Assembly: GCF_014229965.1 (NCBI RefSeq)
Contig: NZ_JABGBW010000002.1
Coordinates: forward strand, 124,001-188,000
Origin: Peptostreptococcus canis
GTDB lineage: Bacteria > Bacillota > Clostridia > Peptostreptococcales > Peptostreptococcaceae
DNA: 64,000 nucleotides
Direction of reading: 5' to 3'
Shown one piece after another: positions 34,875 to 44,252 of the stretch. A program made the position numbers and the translations under genes. The notes under the pieces are model-generated. The model saw only the letters and a program-made list of their open reading frames with translations, was not told the origin of the DNA and searched no databases. Numbering within the stretch: the stretch's first letter is position 1; the number at the start of each line of letters is the position of its first letter.

Positions 34875-36107
34875 TTATTCGTATTTCTTAAATAATAAAG
34901 AAGCATTATGACCTCCAAAGCCAAGTGAATTTGATAAAGCATATTTTATACACTTATTCCTAGTTCCTTCAACTACATAATCTAAGTCACATTCTTCATC
35001 TTTTTCCTTATAATTGATTGTAGATGGTATAAATCCTTTATTTAATGCATAGCAACAAACCAATGCCTCTACGGCTCCGGTAGCTCCCAACATATGTCCG
35101 GTCATACTTTTTGTCGATGATACAGCCAGATTATAACTATGCTCTTTAAATAGTTTCTTAATAGCACTTGTTTCAGTCGAATCATTCATTTGAGTGCTTG
35201 TTCCGTGTGCATTGATATAATCAACTTCCTCCGGTTTTATACCCGCCTCTTCAATTGCATATTTCATTGAATACATTCCACCTTCAGCATCCGGACTGGG
35301 TGCTGTAATATGATAGGCATCACTGGATTGACCATAACCTACTATTTCACATATTATATTCGCATCTCTGTTAAGAGCGGACTCTAAAGATTCTAACACT
35401 AAAACTGCTGCACCTTCTCCCATAACAAAGCCATTTCTCTCTTTATCAAAAGGTATTGAAGCTCTATCTACATCATTTGAAAAACTTAGAGCAGACATGG
35501 ATTCAAAACCTGCAACTCCTAAATCACATATACTCGCTTCACATCCTCCGGCAAATACTATATCTTGATAGCCGTCTTTTACCAGTCTAAACGCATGACC
35601 TATAGAATCGGTACCCGTTGCACACGCAGTAACACTAGATGTACATACTCCTCTAGTTCCAAGCTCTATTGACAGATGACCAGCTGCCATATTTATAATA
35701 GCTTTTGGTATAAAATGAGAAGAAACCTTTTTAGGTCCTTTACTTAGATACTTTTCATATTCAGACTGAATAGTGGACAATCCGCCTATTCCACTTCCCA
35801 TAACTACACCTGTTCTATGCTTATTATCTTCATCTATTATATAACCGCTGCTTTTTAACGCTTCTCTTGATGCTGCTATTGCAAATTGAACGAATCTGTC
35901 CTTCTTTTTTGGGGATTCTATTCCATAATTCTTCGGGTCAAAATCTTTTACCTCTGCTGCTAACTTGGTTTTATACTGCAAATTATCAAATAAACTTATA
36001 AAACCTATGCCATTCTTACAATTAATAATATTTTCTACAAAATCTTCGACATTATTCCCTATAGGAGATATTACTCCAGCACCAGTAATTACTACTCTTC
36101 TACTCAT
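34875..36107 (-). CDS. fabF: 3-oxoacyl-ACP synthase II FabF
   Basis: This condensing enzyme elongates acyl-ACP with malonyl-ACP. The Cys-His-His triad is visible: Cys162 in TACATGTD, His in NAHGTST, and His in STKSMTGHMLGA. An AGAGAGG site precedes the ATG, and it follows fabG by 11 bases. The 410-residue length is normal. No FabB or FabM is present in the window. Confidence 0.95.
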   Translation of the reverse strand: MSRRVVITGAGVISPIGNNVEDFVENIINCKNGIGFISLFDNLQYKTKLAAEVKDFDPKNYGIESPKKKDRFVQFAIAASREALKSSGYIIDEDNKHRTGVVMGSGIGGLSTIQSEYEKYLSKGPKKVSSHFIPKAIINMAAGHLSIELGTRGVCTSSVTACATGTDSIGHAFRLVKDGYQDIVFAGGCEASICDLGVAGFESMSALSFSNDVDRASIPFDKERNGFVMGEGAAVLVLESLESALNRDANIICEIVGYGQSSDAYHITAPSPDAEGGMYSMKYAIEEAGIKPEEVDYINAHGTSTQMNDSTETSAIKKLFKEHSYNLAVSSTKSMTGHMLGATGAVEALVCCYALNKGFIPSTINYKEKDEECDLDYVVEGTRNKCIKYALSNSLGFGGHNASLLFKKYE

Positions 36108-36118
36108 ACACTACCTCT

Positions 36119-36871
36119 CTATATTGCAGATAACCCACCATCTATACTTATAACCTGTCCCGTTATATATCTTCCTGAGTCATTTGCAAGAAACGAAACA
36201 GCATTTGCAATATCTTCCGGATAACCAATAGATTTAAGTGGTATTAAATCAATAATTTTTTCCTTTATCTTCTCAGATAAAACATCTGTCATATCAGTTT
36301 TTATAAAACCGGGAGCAATTGCATTTACAGTTATACCATAACCCCCTAATTCAGCTGCAAGAGTTCTGGTCATACCTATAACTCCGGCTTTAGATGCTGA
36401 ATAGTTTACCTGACCTACATTGCCAACTACACCTGCAAGAGATGAAAGATTTATAATTCTACCACTTCTTTGCTTCATCATTTTACTGGCAACTTGCTTA
36501 GTACAATTAAATACTCCTTTAAGATTTATATCAATTACATCATCAAAATCCATTTCTTTCATTCTGATAAATAATTTATCTTTCGTTATACCTGCATTAT
36601 TGACTAAAACATCTATATTACCTATCTCACTTTGAATTTCAGAAATAGCATTTTCTGTTTCTTTGTAATTTCTTACATCGAATCTAACACAAAAAGCATC
36701 AATATTCTCTGATTTCAGTTTGACCACAAATTCATTTGCTTTTTCTTCTGAACTAACATAGTTAAAACCTACTGTAAACCCGTCTTTACCTAATTTTTCT
36801 ACTATTGCTTTTCCTATGCCTCTTGAACCGCCTGTAACAAAGGCTATCTTTTTATTTTTTGCTTTATCCAT
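36119..36871 (-). CDS. fabG: 3-oxoacyl-ACP reductase FabG
   Basis: This NADPH-dependent short-chain dehydrogenase reduces 3-oxoacyl-ACP. It has TGGSRGIG for cofactor binding, NNAG, and the Ser-Tyr-Lys set in LSSLAG and YSASK. The C-terminus ends in the usual VISIDGGLS. AAGGAGG stands just before the ATG. It lies between fabD and fabF. Confidence 0.95.
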   Translation of the reverse strand: MDKAKNKKIAFVTGGSRGIGKAIVEKLGKDGFTVGFNYVSSEEKANEFVVKLKSENIDAFCVRFDVRNYKETENAISEIQSEIGNIDVLVNNAGITKDKLFIRMKEMDFDDVIDINLKGVFNCTKQVASKMMKQRSGRIINLSSLAGVVGNVGQVNYSASKAGVIGMTRTLAAELGGYGITVNAIAPGFIKTDMTDVLSEKIKEKIIDLIPLKSIGYPEDIANAVSFLANDSGRYITGQVISIDGGLSAI

Positions 36872-36902
36872 AAATCCTCCTTATAAATTATCAGTACATA
36901 AT

Positions 36903-37841
36903 TTAAAGTTCAAAATTTTCTATATCACCAATATTTTGGATATTATAAATATTAGCTCTACGATCAATCTTTTTAATGAAACCGTTAAGAGTTTTCCCCG
37001 GCCCTATTTCAATAAAATCATTTACTCCATCTTCAAGCATTTTTCTAATTATTTTTTCAAAATATACCGGTGAGTACATCTGTTTTTGTAATTTAGATGA
37101 AAATTCAGCAACTTCTTGATACTCATTAGCATCATAATTTGAATATATTTTGTATATTGGCATATTATATCTAATCTTTGTAAGAAGTTTTCCGAATTCA
37201 ATGGAAGATTCTCTCAAAATATACGTATGAAAAGGTCCCTCAACACCCAAATCCATTACTCTTTTTATTTTATTTTCTAAGCACTTCTCTTTGAATTTTT
37301 CTAGAAGATCAAATCCCCCCCCAACAACTATTTGCACCGGAGAATTCAAATTACAAATATCTATTACTCCTTCATTTTTTTCTTTAACTTCTGATATCAT
37401 ATTAGAAACAGTTTGCAAATCTGTTTTCATTACGGCTACCATACCACCTTTTCCAGCAGCACCTGTTTCCATTATTTGCCCTCTTTCATTTATTAACCTG
37501 ATGCCTGTTTCAATATCAAATACCCCACCTGAACAAAGTGCCGAATATTCGCCTAAACTCAGCCCCGTAGAACTTACTACTCTAATATATGCGCGATATT
37601 TATTCATAAATTCTTTATACAATAAAACACTATTTAAAAAAATCGCTAATTGAGCATATCTAGTTTTGAACAAATCCTCTTTTTTTGCATCTAATATTAT
37701 TTTTGCAACGTCCTTGCCAACTATAGAATCCAACTTTTTATAAATATTACCTATTTCCAAATCAGAATTAATTATGTCTTTCCCCATTCCCTCATACTGA
37801 GAACCTTGCCCGGGAAAAACCACGGCTACTTTCTTAATCAT
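36903..37841 (-). CDS. fabD: Malonyl-CoA:ACP transacylase FabD
   Basis: It moves malonyl groups from CoA to ACP. FPGQGSQ opens the protein, the nucleophile is in GLSLGEY and the catalytic His is in GPFHT. It overlaps the fabK end by eight bases. The 312-residue length is normal. Confidence 0.94.
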   Translation of the reverse strand: MIKKVAVVFPGQGSQYEGMGKDIINSDLEIGNIYKKLDSIVGKDVAKIILDAKKEDLFKTRYAQLAIFLNSVLLYKEFMNKYRAYIRVVSSTGLSLGEYSALCSGGVFDIETGIRLINERGQIMETGAAGKGGMVAVMKTDLQTVSNMISEVKEKNEGVIDICNLNSPVQIVVGGGFDLLEKFKEKCLENKIKRVMDLGVEGPFHTYILRESSIEFGKLLTKIRYNMPIYKIYSNYDANEYQEVAEFSSKLQKQMYSPVYFEKIIRKMLEDGVNDFIEIGPGKTLNGFIKKIDRRANIYNIQNIGDIENFEL

Positions 37842-38781
37842 TTATCGACATAACCGTCCTTTCGTACATGTTAATTATATCTTCTATAATGGACTTACAT
37901 GATTCTTTTTTATTAACTAAACCTGCAATTTGTCCTGCCATTATAGAACCATTTTCTACATCCCCGTCTACAACTGCATTTCTAAGACTTCCTGAACTAA
38001 ATACCTCTAGTTCTTCTGCGCTGGCTTTTGAGTCCTCCATTTTTTTAAACTTTTTTGCAAACTTATTTTTTATAACCCTAACCGGATGACCTGTAGAATT
38101 GCCAGTCACCATTGTCGATGTATCTTTTGCATTAATAACTTTTTCCTTATAGGAGTCTGCCACATTACATTCATCGGCAACCAAGAATCTAGTTCCAACT
38201 TGTATTGCAGATGCTCCCAAGCAAAAAGCCGCTGCCATACCTCTTCCGTCAGCTATTCCTCCTGCTGCTATTACCGGAATATCTACTGTATCTACAATTT
38301 GGGGAATTAATGACATAGTATTGGTTACACCTATGTGTCCTCCTGCTTCGGCACCTTCAGCTATTAATGCAACTACACCTTGATTTCTTTCCATCCTTAT
38401 TGCCTGGGAAACGGAAGGAACTACCGGAATTATTTTTACACCATTATCATTCAGCTTTTTAAAATATTTCCCTGGATTACCTGCTCCTGTAACTACTATT
38501 TCCACTTTTTCTTCTATTACAGCATCTACTATATCATCTACAAATGGACTTAGTAACATTACATTTACAGCAAACGGTTTATCAGTCATCATTTTTGTCT
38601 TTTTTATTTGTTCAACTATCCATTCCTTTGGTGCATTTCCTGCGGCAATTATTCCAAGTCCGCCCGCATTTGAAACTGCTGCAGCTAAATCAGCATCTGA
38701 TACCCATGCCATTCCTCCCTGAAAAATAGGATATTCAATACCTAACAAGCTACATACATCATTACTTATTATCTTTCCCAT
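37834..38781 (-). CDS. fabK: Enoyl-ACP reductase II FabK
   Basis: This FMN-dependent enoyl-ACP reductase completes each elongation cycle and is triclosan-insensitive as a family. The barrel shows PIFQGGMAWVS, EGAEAGGHIG and AAGGIADGRGM for FMN binding. The ATG at 38781 follows AAGGGG at 6 bases; the longer frame to 38829 runs into the acpP end. Position between acpP and fabD is the classic FabK position and separates it from nitronate monooxygenases. No fabI or fabL is seen. Confidence 0.93.
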   Translation of the reverse strand: MGKIISNDVCSLLGIEYPIFQGGMAWVSDADLAAAVSNAGGLGIIAAGNAPKEWIVEQIKKTKMMTDKPFAVNVMLLSPFVDDIVDAVIEEKVEIVVTGAGNPGKYFKKLNDNGVKIIPVVPSVSQAIRMERNQGVVALIAEGAEAGGHIGVTNTMSLIPQIVDTVDIPVIAAGGIADGRGMAAAFCLGASAIQVGTRFLVADECNVADSYKEKVINAKDTSTMVTGNSTGHPVRVIKNKFAKKFKKMEDSKASAEELEVFSSGSLRNAVVDGDVENGSIMAGQIAGLVNKKESCKSIIEDIINMYERTVMSIND

Positions 38782-38812
38782 ATTATACCCCTTTTTCTTT
38801 TTTGCATATTCA

Positions 38813-39040
38813 CTATTTTTTATTTTCACTTATATACTGTTCAATTTTTGCAGGAGTTCTAAGGGTTTCAATTGCCTCATCTTCTACCTCAATTTCAAAT
38901 TCCTCTTCAATTTCAGTCATTATATCCATTACATCTAAAGAATCTGCTCCAAGCTCCTCTTGAATATCACTATTATCTTTAATTTCTTCCACTTCAACAT
39001 CCAACTGTTCTGCTAATATTTCTTTAATTTTTTCTAACAT
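38813..39040 (-). CDS. acpP: Acyl carrier protein
   Basis: This 75-residue acidic carrier has the phosphopantetheine site Ser34 in GADSLDVMD. It lies 85 bases after fabH, and the gap holds a weak hairpin (ATGTATT with AATACAT), a possible processing or attenuation site. Confidence 0.95.
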   Translation of the reverse strand: MLEKIKEILAEQLDVEVEEIKDNSDIQEELGADSLDVMDIMTEIEEEFEIEVEDEAIETLRTPAKIEQYISENKK

Positions 39041-39125
39041 TTTATTACCTCTTTCCTAAATTGTATTTTCTTTTTTATTTTATAAATGTATTCTTTAAAT
39101 ACATCTACTATCAAATTTTGAATAG

Positions 39126-40160
39126 CTAATTAATTTTTAATAATACTCCACCGTAGCTTAATCCGCCACCAAAGGCTAACATAATAACATATCGTCCTTT
39201 ATTACTTTGAAAATCAAAATTTCGCATCGCTTCATCCATAGCTATAGGAACACTTGCAGATGAAGTATTTCCATATTTACTTAAATTCACAAACCACTTT
39301 TCAAGATTTATTTCACTTTTATCCGCCAATGTTTCTATTATTCTTAAATTTGCTTGATGAGGAATGATCATACATACCTCTTTTTTACTGATATTGTTTT
39401 TTTTCAATAAATCATCAATTATTTTTATACCTATATCCGTTGCAAATTTATATATTTGTCTGCCATTCATCTTAATATAATAATCATCATCTTCAATACT
39501 ATACTTTGAATTCATTGTGAGATATCTTTTTTGATCATATTTGCCACCTACTATTGTATCAATAAGTTCTAAATCAATTTTTTTTTCTGAAATACTATTT
39601 TTGACTATATCGATAAAATTATCATTATCTGTCAAATTTATATTATTGTTATAGCAGGTGTTTTCTAAAATAGCACAACCAGCACCATCTCCAAATAATA
39701 TACAAGTAGATCTGTCTTTCCAATCAATATATTTAGATAGTCTTTCAGCGCCTACTACTATTGCATATTTAAAATTTATTGATTTAATAAGCGAATTTGC
39801 AACAGCTATAGAATATATAAATCCACTGCAAGCTGCATTTAAATCAAAACACACAGCATTTTTAATGCCTAGTTTTCCTGAAATAGTAAAAGAAGAAGAC
39901 GGAACTGAAGTATCGCCTGTAACAGTTGAAAATATTACCAACCCAATTTCATCTAAGTTAATATCAATCTTCTCAATAGCTTTTTTACAACTATTATATG
40001 CTAACTCCTCTGTCGTTATATCTTCTGCAATATACCTGCTTTCTATTCCTGTTCTCTCTACTATCCACTGATTATTCGTATCAACTATCTTAGACAGCAT
40101 ATGATTATTTAATTTTTTTCCTACAGCATATGAACCGGTTGATATTATTTTAATAGACAT
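39126..40160 (-). CDS. fabH: 3-oxoacyl-ACP synthase III FabH
   Basis: It starts chain synthesis from acyl-CoA and malonyl-ACP. The triad is Cys in AACSGF, His in IPHQAN and Asn in GNTSSAS. The ATG at 40160 follows GGAGG at 5 bases, inside the fabT end, so the two genes overlap by 11 bases. Length 344 is slightly above average because of a Lys/Asp-rich insert near residues 185-205. Confidence 0.94.
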   Translation of the reverse strand: MSIKIISTGSYAVGKKLNNHMLSKIVDTNNQWIVERTGIESRYIAEDITTEELAYNSCKKAIEKIDINLDEIGLVIFSTVTGDTSVPSSSFTISGKLGIKNAVCFDLNAACSGFIYSIAVANSLIKSINFKYAIVVGAERLSKYIDWKDRSTCILFGDGAGCAILENTCYNNNINLTDNDNFIDIVKNSISEKKIDLELIDTIVGGKYDQKRYLTMNSKYSIEDDDYYIKMNGRQIYKFATDIGIKIIDDLLKKNNISKKEVCMIIPHQANLRIIETLADKSEINLEKWFVNLSKYGNTSSASVPIAMDEAMRNFDFQSNKGRYVIMLAFGGGLSYGGVLLKIN

Positions 40161-40626
40161 TGGTACCTCCATATTCTCTCAAGAAAAATTCATTGATATT
40201 TTTTAAGGCACTAATTAAGGCCTGATCTTCATCTAACTTCAAATCAATCATCACATGATCAATCATTTCATCATGAAAATTTCTATGTATTTTATCAACT
40301 AATTCTCCTTTTTTTGTCAAACTTGCTAACACAACTCTTCTGTCATTAGGATCTTTAGTTCTATATACATACCCTTTGTTCTCCAATCTCGTTATACTTA
40401 TAGTAAGTGTTCCCATTGTAATATCAAGTGCTTCTGCAACTTCTGACATTGTCTTGGAGCCATTTATACCTATGGCTTCAATTGTATGTATCTCCGTCAT
40501 TGAAAGATCTCTTATTCCTCGGTTTCTTAAAGATCTTTCCTCTATTGTTAAAATATTTTTAAATAGCTCAACAATTATATCATTTATTACTTTTCTGCTA
40601 TTTTCATAATTTAATTTATCTTCCAC
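40150..40626 (-). CDS. fabT: FabT-like MarR-family repressor
   Basis: This 158-residue winged-helix protein has the MarR fold, with the recognition helix in MGTLTISITRLENKGYV and the wing RTKDPNDRRVV. Its location inside the acc-fab operon, directly before fabH, matches FabT of streptococci and relatives, which represses fatty-acid genes when bound to acyl-ACP. Two palindromes of the FabT type flank the operon promoter at 44108-44186, so the repressor would control its own operon. The start is GTG with GGAGG upstream. FabT identity is inferred from position and sites. Confidence 0.85.
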   Translation of the reverse strand: MEDKLNYENSRKVINDIIVELFKNILTIEERSLRNRGIRDLSMTEIHTIEAIGINGSKTMSEVAEALDITMGTLTISITRLENKGYVYRTKDPNDRRVVLASLTKKGELVDKIHRNFHDEMIDHVMIDLKLDEDQALISALKNINEFFLREYGGTNVY

Positions 40627-40641
40627 TTTGATTTACCTCCA

Positions 40642-41379
40642 CTATCCTAAAATTCTTCTATATTTATCATATCTTTTTTTTATGTACTTTTCCACAGAAA
40701 GTGAAGATATTTTTTTTAGATATTTTAAAATTTCATTTTTTAAATGATAAATCTGCCCCCCATCTTCTTTAATAATTTTATCAATAAAACCATCTTCAAA
40801 TAAATTGTAACTCGTTATTCTCATTAATTCTGCTGCTTCTTCTTTTCTACTAGGGTCTTTCCAAAGTATACTCGAAAACCCTTCCGGAGATAAAATCGAA
40901 TACACACTATTTTCTAACATCCATATTTCATCAGTTACCCCCAAAGCCAAAGCACCTCCACTACCGCCTTCACCAATTACAATTGATAAAGTTGGAATTT
41001 TTAACTTGGAAAATTCCAACAAGCAATTTGCTATTGCTCCTGATTGACCTCTTTCTTCAGCCTCTATTCCACATCCTGCACCCGGAGTATCAATAAATGT
41101 TATTAAGGGAAATTTATATTTCTCTGCATACTTGGCAAGTCTTACAACTTTTCTATATCCCTCCGGATTAGGCATTCCAAAATTTCTATCTTTCTGCTGA
41201 GCAATAATCATTACTGAATACCCATCTATTAGACCAATTCCACCGATTATAGTATCATCATCAGAATATAGTCTATCCCCGTGAAATTCTATAAACGGGT
41301 CGCACATATATTCAATGTAGTCTTTTGATTTTAACCTTTGGGGATGTCTTGATGTTCTAACTATATCCATTGCTTTCAT
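40642..41379 (-). CDS. accA: Acetyl-CoA carboxylase carboxyltransferase alpha subunit
   Basis: With AccD it transfers the carboxyl group from biotin to acetyl-CoA. The crotonase-like domain shows FGMPNPEG and GEGGSGGALALG. The 245-residue length is shorter than the proteobacterial type but usual for FabT-type operons. It starts 1 base after the accD stop. Confidence 0.94.
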   Translation of the reverse strand: MKAMDIVRTSRHPQRLKSKDYIEYMCDPFIEFHGDRLYSDDDTIIGGIGLIDGYSVMIIAQQKDRNFGMPNPEGYRKVVRLAKYAEKYKFPLITFIDTPGAGCGIEAEERGQSGAIANCLLEFSKLKIPTLSIVIGEGGSGGALALGVTDEIWMLENSVYSILSPEGFSSILWKDPSRKEEAAELMRITSYNLFEDGFIDKIIKEDGGQIYHLKNEILKYLKKISSLSVEKYIKKRYDKYRRILG

Positions 41380-41380
41380 A

Positions 41381-42229
41381 TCACTTTCCCCCTTTTTTTT
41401 GCTTGCTATGGATTTTCAATATATCACTCAGAGTCCTTTTCAGCTCTTCTCTTTTAACTACCATATCTATCAATCCATGTTCTAATAAAAATTCGGCTCT
41501 TTGAAAACCTTCAGGCAAACTTGTTCCTGTCACCTGCTTAATAACTCTCTGTCCTGCAAATCCAATCAATGCACCTTTTTCTGCAATAATAATATCTCCT
41601 AAATTTGCAAAACTCGCACTTACTCCCCCAGTAGTTGGATCTGTCATAACAGAAATATATAATAAACCTTTCTCATTGTGTTTAGCTATTGCCTGTGATG
41701 TCTTTGCCATTTGCATAAGAGAATACATTCCTTCTTGCATTCTGGCACCTCCCGAAGCAGTAAAAATAATTAAAGGCAATTTTTTCTTTATAGATAGCTC
41801 AATGCTTTTGGTTATTTTTTCGCCAACTGTACTTCCCATACTTCCCATCATGAAATATGTATCCATAACAGCTATTACTACTTTATACCCCTCTATTTTT
41901 CCTATACCACAAATTACAGCCTCATCATTTCCCGTATTTCTTCTCAATAAATTTTGTTTTTCTTTGTACTTTGGAAAGTTAAGGGGATCTCTAATTTTTT
42001 TCTCTTTGAAATACTCAACAAAACTTTCACTATCAAGTAAACTTTTTATCCTTTCTCTTGCACTCATTTTTAAATATTTATCACAAGATGGGCATATTTT
42101 AAAACATTTAATCACATCACCTTTCAATATCATACTTCCACATTCAGGACATTTTATCAGCATATCTGGCTGTATATTTATTGATTTTACAGGTTTATAC
42201 TTTTTCCTTTTGAAATGTTCTAATATCAT
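41381..42229 (-). CDS. accD: Acetyl-CoA carboxylase carboxyltransferase beta subunit
   Basis: The partner of AccA has an N-terminal four-Cys zinc finger (KCPECG and KICPSCDKY, residues 30-51) and the carboxyltransferase domain with SGGARMQEG and DPTTGGVSASFA. It is 282 residues. Neighbours overlap or lie within 8 bases. Confidence 0.94.
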   Translation of the reverse strand: MILEHFKRKKYKPVKSINIQPDMLIKCPECGSMILKGDVIKCFKICPSCDKYLKMSARERIKSLLDSESFVEYFKEKKIRDPLNFPKYKEKQNLLRRNTGNDEAVICGIGKIEGYKVVIAVMDTYFMMGSMGSTVGEKITKSIELSIKKKLPLIIFTASGGARMQEGMYSLMQMAKTSQAIAKHNEKGLLYISVMTDPTTGGVSASFANLGDIIIAEKGALIGFAGQRVIKQVTGTSLPEGFQRAEFLLEHGLIDMVVKREELKRTLSDILKIHSKQKKGGK

Positions 42230-42236
42230 ATAATCA

Positions 42237-43598
42237 CTATTCTCCTTCTGTTCTCATCTTATCTTCCAAAAATGAAGTAGAATAATTATTTTGAATATAA
42301 TCAAAATCGTTCATTATCATTTTATTAAATTTAATATTCGTTTTCACACCTTCAACTACAAATTCATCTAGGACTCTTCTCATTATCTTAATTGCTTCTT
42401 CTCTTGTTTTAGCAAAAGAAATCACTTTTGCTAACATTGAGTCATAAAAGGGCAAGACATCGTACCCCTGATAAATAGAGCTATCTACTCTTACTCCATA
42501 TCCTCCCGGAATATTCAAACCTCTAATTTTACCTATGCTAGGTATAAAATCTCTATCAGAATCATATGCATTTATCCTACATTCTATCGCACATCCATCG
42601 ATTTTGATGTCTTCCTGTGTATACGATAATCTTTTTTGAGAAGCAATATTTATCTGTTCTTTTACAATATCTATTCCTGTCACCATTTCTGTCACCGGGT
42701 GTTCTACCTGAATCCTGGTATTCATTTCCATAAAAAAAACTTCGTCATTTTTCGAAACTAAATATTCAATTGTACCAACATTTGTGTATCCAACATATCT
42801 AGTAGCTCTAATAGACATATCATATAATTTATTCATTATTTCTTTTGAAACAGCAGTTGGTGGGGCTTCTTCAATGACTTTCTGGTGATTCTTTTGAATT
42901 GAACAATCTCTGCCCCCTAAATGAATTACATTTCCAAATTCATCTGCCATTATTTGTACTTCAATATGCCTCGGTTCAACAATGTATTTTTCAATATACA
43001 ATCCACCATCACCAAAAGCATTTTCAGCTTCCTTTTCAGCCGATTTGAAATTGTTGTCCATTTCATTTTCAGAGTGTACAATTCTCATGCCTTTTCCACC
43101 ACCACCGGATCTCGCTTTTATTATTATAGGATATCCTATATTTTTTGAAATTTTTTTGGCTAAATCTACCGAATCAACAATACCATCGCTTCCTGGAATA
43201 ATTGAAATCCCGGCATTTTGCATCATTTTTTTAGATATATCCTTATTCCCCATCAGTTCAATTACCTTACTGTTCGGTCCTATAAATTTTATATTATATA
43301 TTTCACATAACTTTGCAAAACTGGAGTTTTCTGATAAAAAACCAAACCCCGGATGTATCGCATCAGCCCCTGTAACAATAGCCGCATTTATAACTTGAAC
43401 TTTATTCAAATAACTATCTTTTACATTTTTAGGGCCAATACATATACATTCATCAGCAATTCTGGTATGCAGCGATTCTCTATCTGCTTCCGAAAAAATA
43501 GCAACACTTTTTATTCCCATATCTTTTAAAGTCCTAATTACTCTTACAGCTATTTCTCCTCTATTGGCTACTAGTACTTTTTTTATGTTTTTAGACAT
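42237..43598 (-). CDS. accC: Biotin carboxylase AccC
   Basis: It carboxylates biotin on AccB with ATP and bicarbonate. The ATP-grasp motifs KARSGGGGKGMRIV and EMNTRIQVEHPVTE and the N-terminal VANRGEIAVR are present. Length 453 is typical. The ATG follows the accB stop directly. Confidence 0.96.
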   Translation of the reverse strand: MSKNIKKVLVANRGEIAVRVIRTLKDMGIKSVAIFSEADRESLHTRIADECICIGPKNVKDSYLNKVQVINAAIVTGADAIHPGFGFLSENSSFAKLCEIYNIKFIGPNSKVIELMGNKDISKKMMQNAGISIIPGSDGIVDSVDLAKKISKNIGYPIIIKARSGGGGKGMRIVHSENEMDNNFKSAEKEAENAFGDGGLYIEKYIVEPRHIEVQIMADEFGNVIHLGGRDCSIQKNHQKVIEEAPPTAVSKEIMNKLYDMSIRATRYVGYTNVGTIEYLVSKNDEVFFMEMNTRIQVEHPVTEMVTGIDIVKEQINIASQKRLSYTQEDIKIDGCAIECRINAYDSDRDFIPSIGKIRGLNIPGGYGVRVDSSIYQGYDVLPFYDSMLAKVISFAKTREEAIKIMRRVLDEFVVEGVKTNIKFNKMIMNDFDYIQNNYSTSFLEDKMRTEGE

Positions 43599-44084
43599 TT
43601 ATATCACCTTTACTTCAAATAATTCCTGACCAAACTCAACTACTTCTTCTTCATCAACTAAAATTTGAATTATCTCACAATCAAAAGGAGCCTTTATTTC
43701 GTTCATCAACTTCATAGATTCTATTATTCCTATTACATCTCCTTTTTTGACTGTACTTCCTACATTCACAAACTCTGTTTCATCAGGTGACGGTTTGCTA
43801 TAAAAAGTCCCAATCATACTCGCTTTTATTTTTTCAGTATCCAAATCCATCCCTAATTTAATATTGTCTTCTTCATGAGAAACATTTTGTGGAATTTCTT
43901 CAGTTTTCCTTTCTTCAAAAAGTTTGAAATTATTTTGATTCTTAAAATATATATCTTCTATATCGCTTTTTAAAGTTGTATTTTTTACTAATCTAATTCT
44001 TTCACTGTTATAGGTATAATCAAGTTCGTTTATATCATTTTCTTGTAATAACATTGCTAACTCTTTTATAAATTCCACTTTCAT
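43599..44084 (-). CDS. accB: Biotin carboxyl carrier protein AccB
   Basis: This 161-residue carrier has a charged N-terminal half and a C-terminal biotinyl domain with Lys125 in ESMKLMNEI. A GAGGGG site precedes the ATG. It is the first gene of the operon, 50 bases from the predicted -10 box, which is followed by a FabT-type operator. Confidence 0.95.
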   Translation of the reverse strand: MKVEFIKELAMLLQENDINELDYTYNSERIRLVKNTTLKSDIEDIYFKNQNNFKLFEERKTEEIPQNVSHEEDNIKLGMDLDTEKIKASMIGTFYSKPSPDETEFVNVGSTVKKGDVIGIIESMKLMNEIKAPFDCEIIQILVDEEEVVEFGQELFEVKVI

Positions 44085-44107
44085 ACAAACACCCCTCTTA
44101 TTTTTTT

Positions 44108-44124
44108 ACTTTGATTATCAAAGT
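44108..44124. promoter_or_regulatory. FabT-type operator, downstream copy
   Basis: A perfect 17-base palindrome, ACTTTGATTATCAAAGT, lies between the -10 box and the accB ribosome binding site. It matches the known FabT recognition pattern (TTTGA-centre-TCAAA). A repressor bound here would block transcription start or elongation. Confidence 0.8.
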
Positions 44125-44134
44125 TTTCCATTTA

Positions 44135-44163
44135 ATTATAATACTCAAAATATTATATGTCAA
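44135..44163 (-). promoter_or_regulatory. Consensus sigma-A promoter of the acc-fab operon
   Basis: TTGACA (44158-44163) and TATAAT (44135-44140) are exactly 17 bases apart on the minus strand, a full consensus. Confidence 0.85.
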
Positions 44164-44169
44164 TTTTTT

Positions 44170-44186
44170 ATTTTGATTTTCAAAAT
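44170..44186. promoter_or_regulatory. FabT-type operator, upstream copy
   Basis: ATTTTGATTTTCAAAAT is a 17-base palindrome with one mismatch near its centre, six bases upstream of the -35 box. It is 62 bases from the downstream copy. Confidence 0.7.
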
Positions 44187-44193
44187 AAATTCA

Positions 44194-44236
44194 TAAAAAA
44201 AGTTGGTTAAAAGTCTGCTTTGACTTATAAACCAAC
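44194..44236 (-). terminator. Terminator after the glucosaminidase gene
   Basis: On the minus strand GTTGGTTTATAAGTC pairs with GACTTTTAACCAAC, then seven U. It separates the autolysin from the acc-fab promoter. Confidence 0.8.
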
Positions 44237-44252
44237 CCGTTTACTCTATTTA

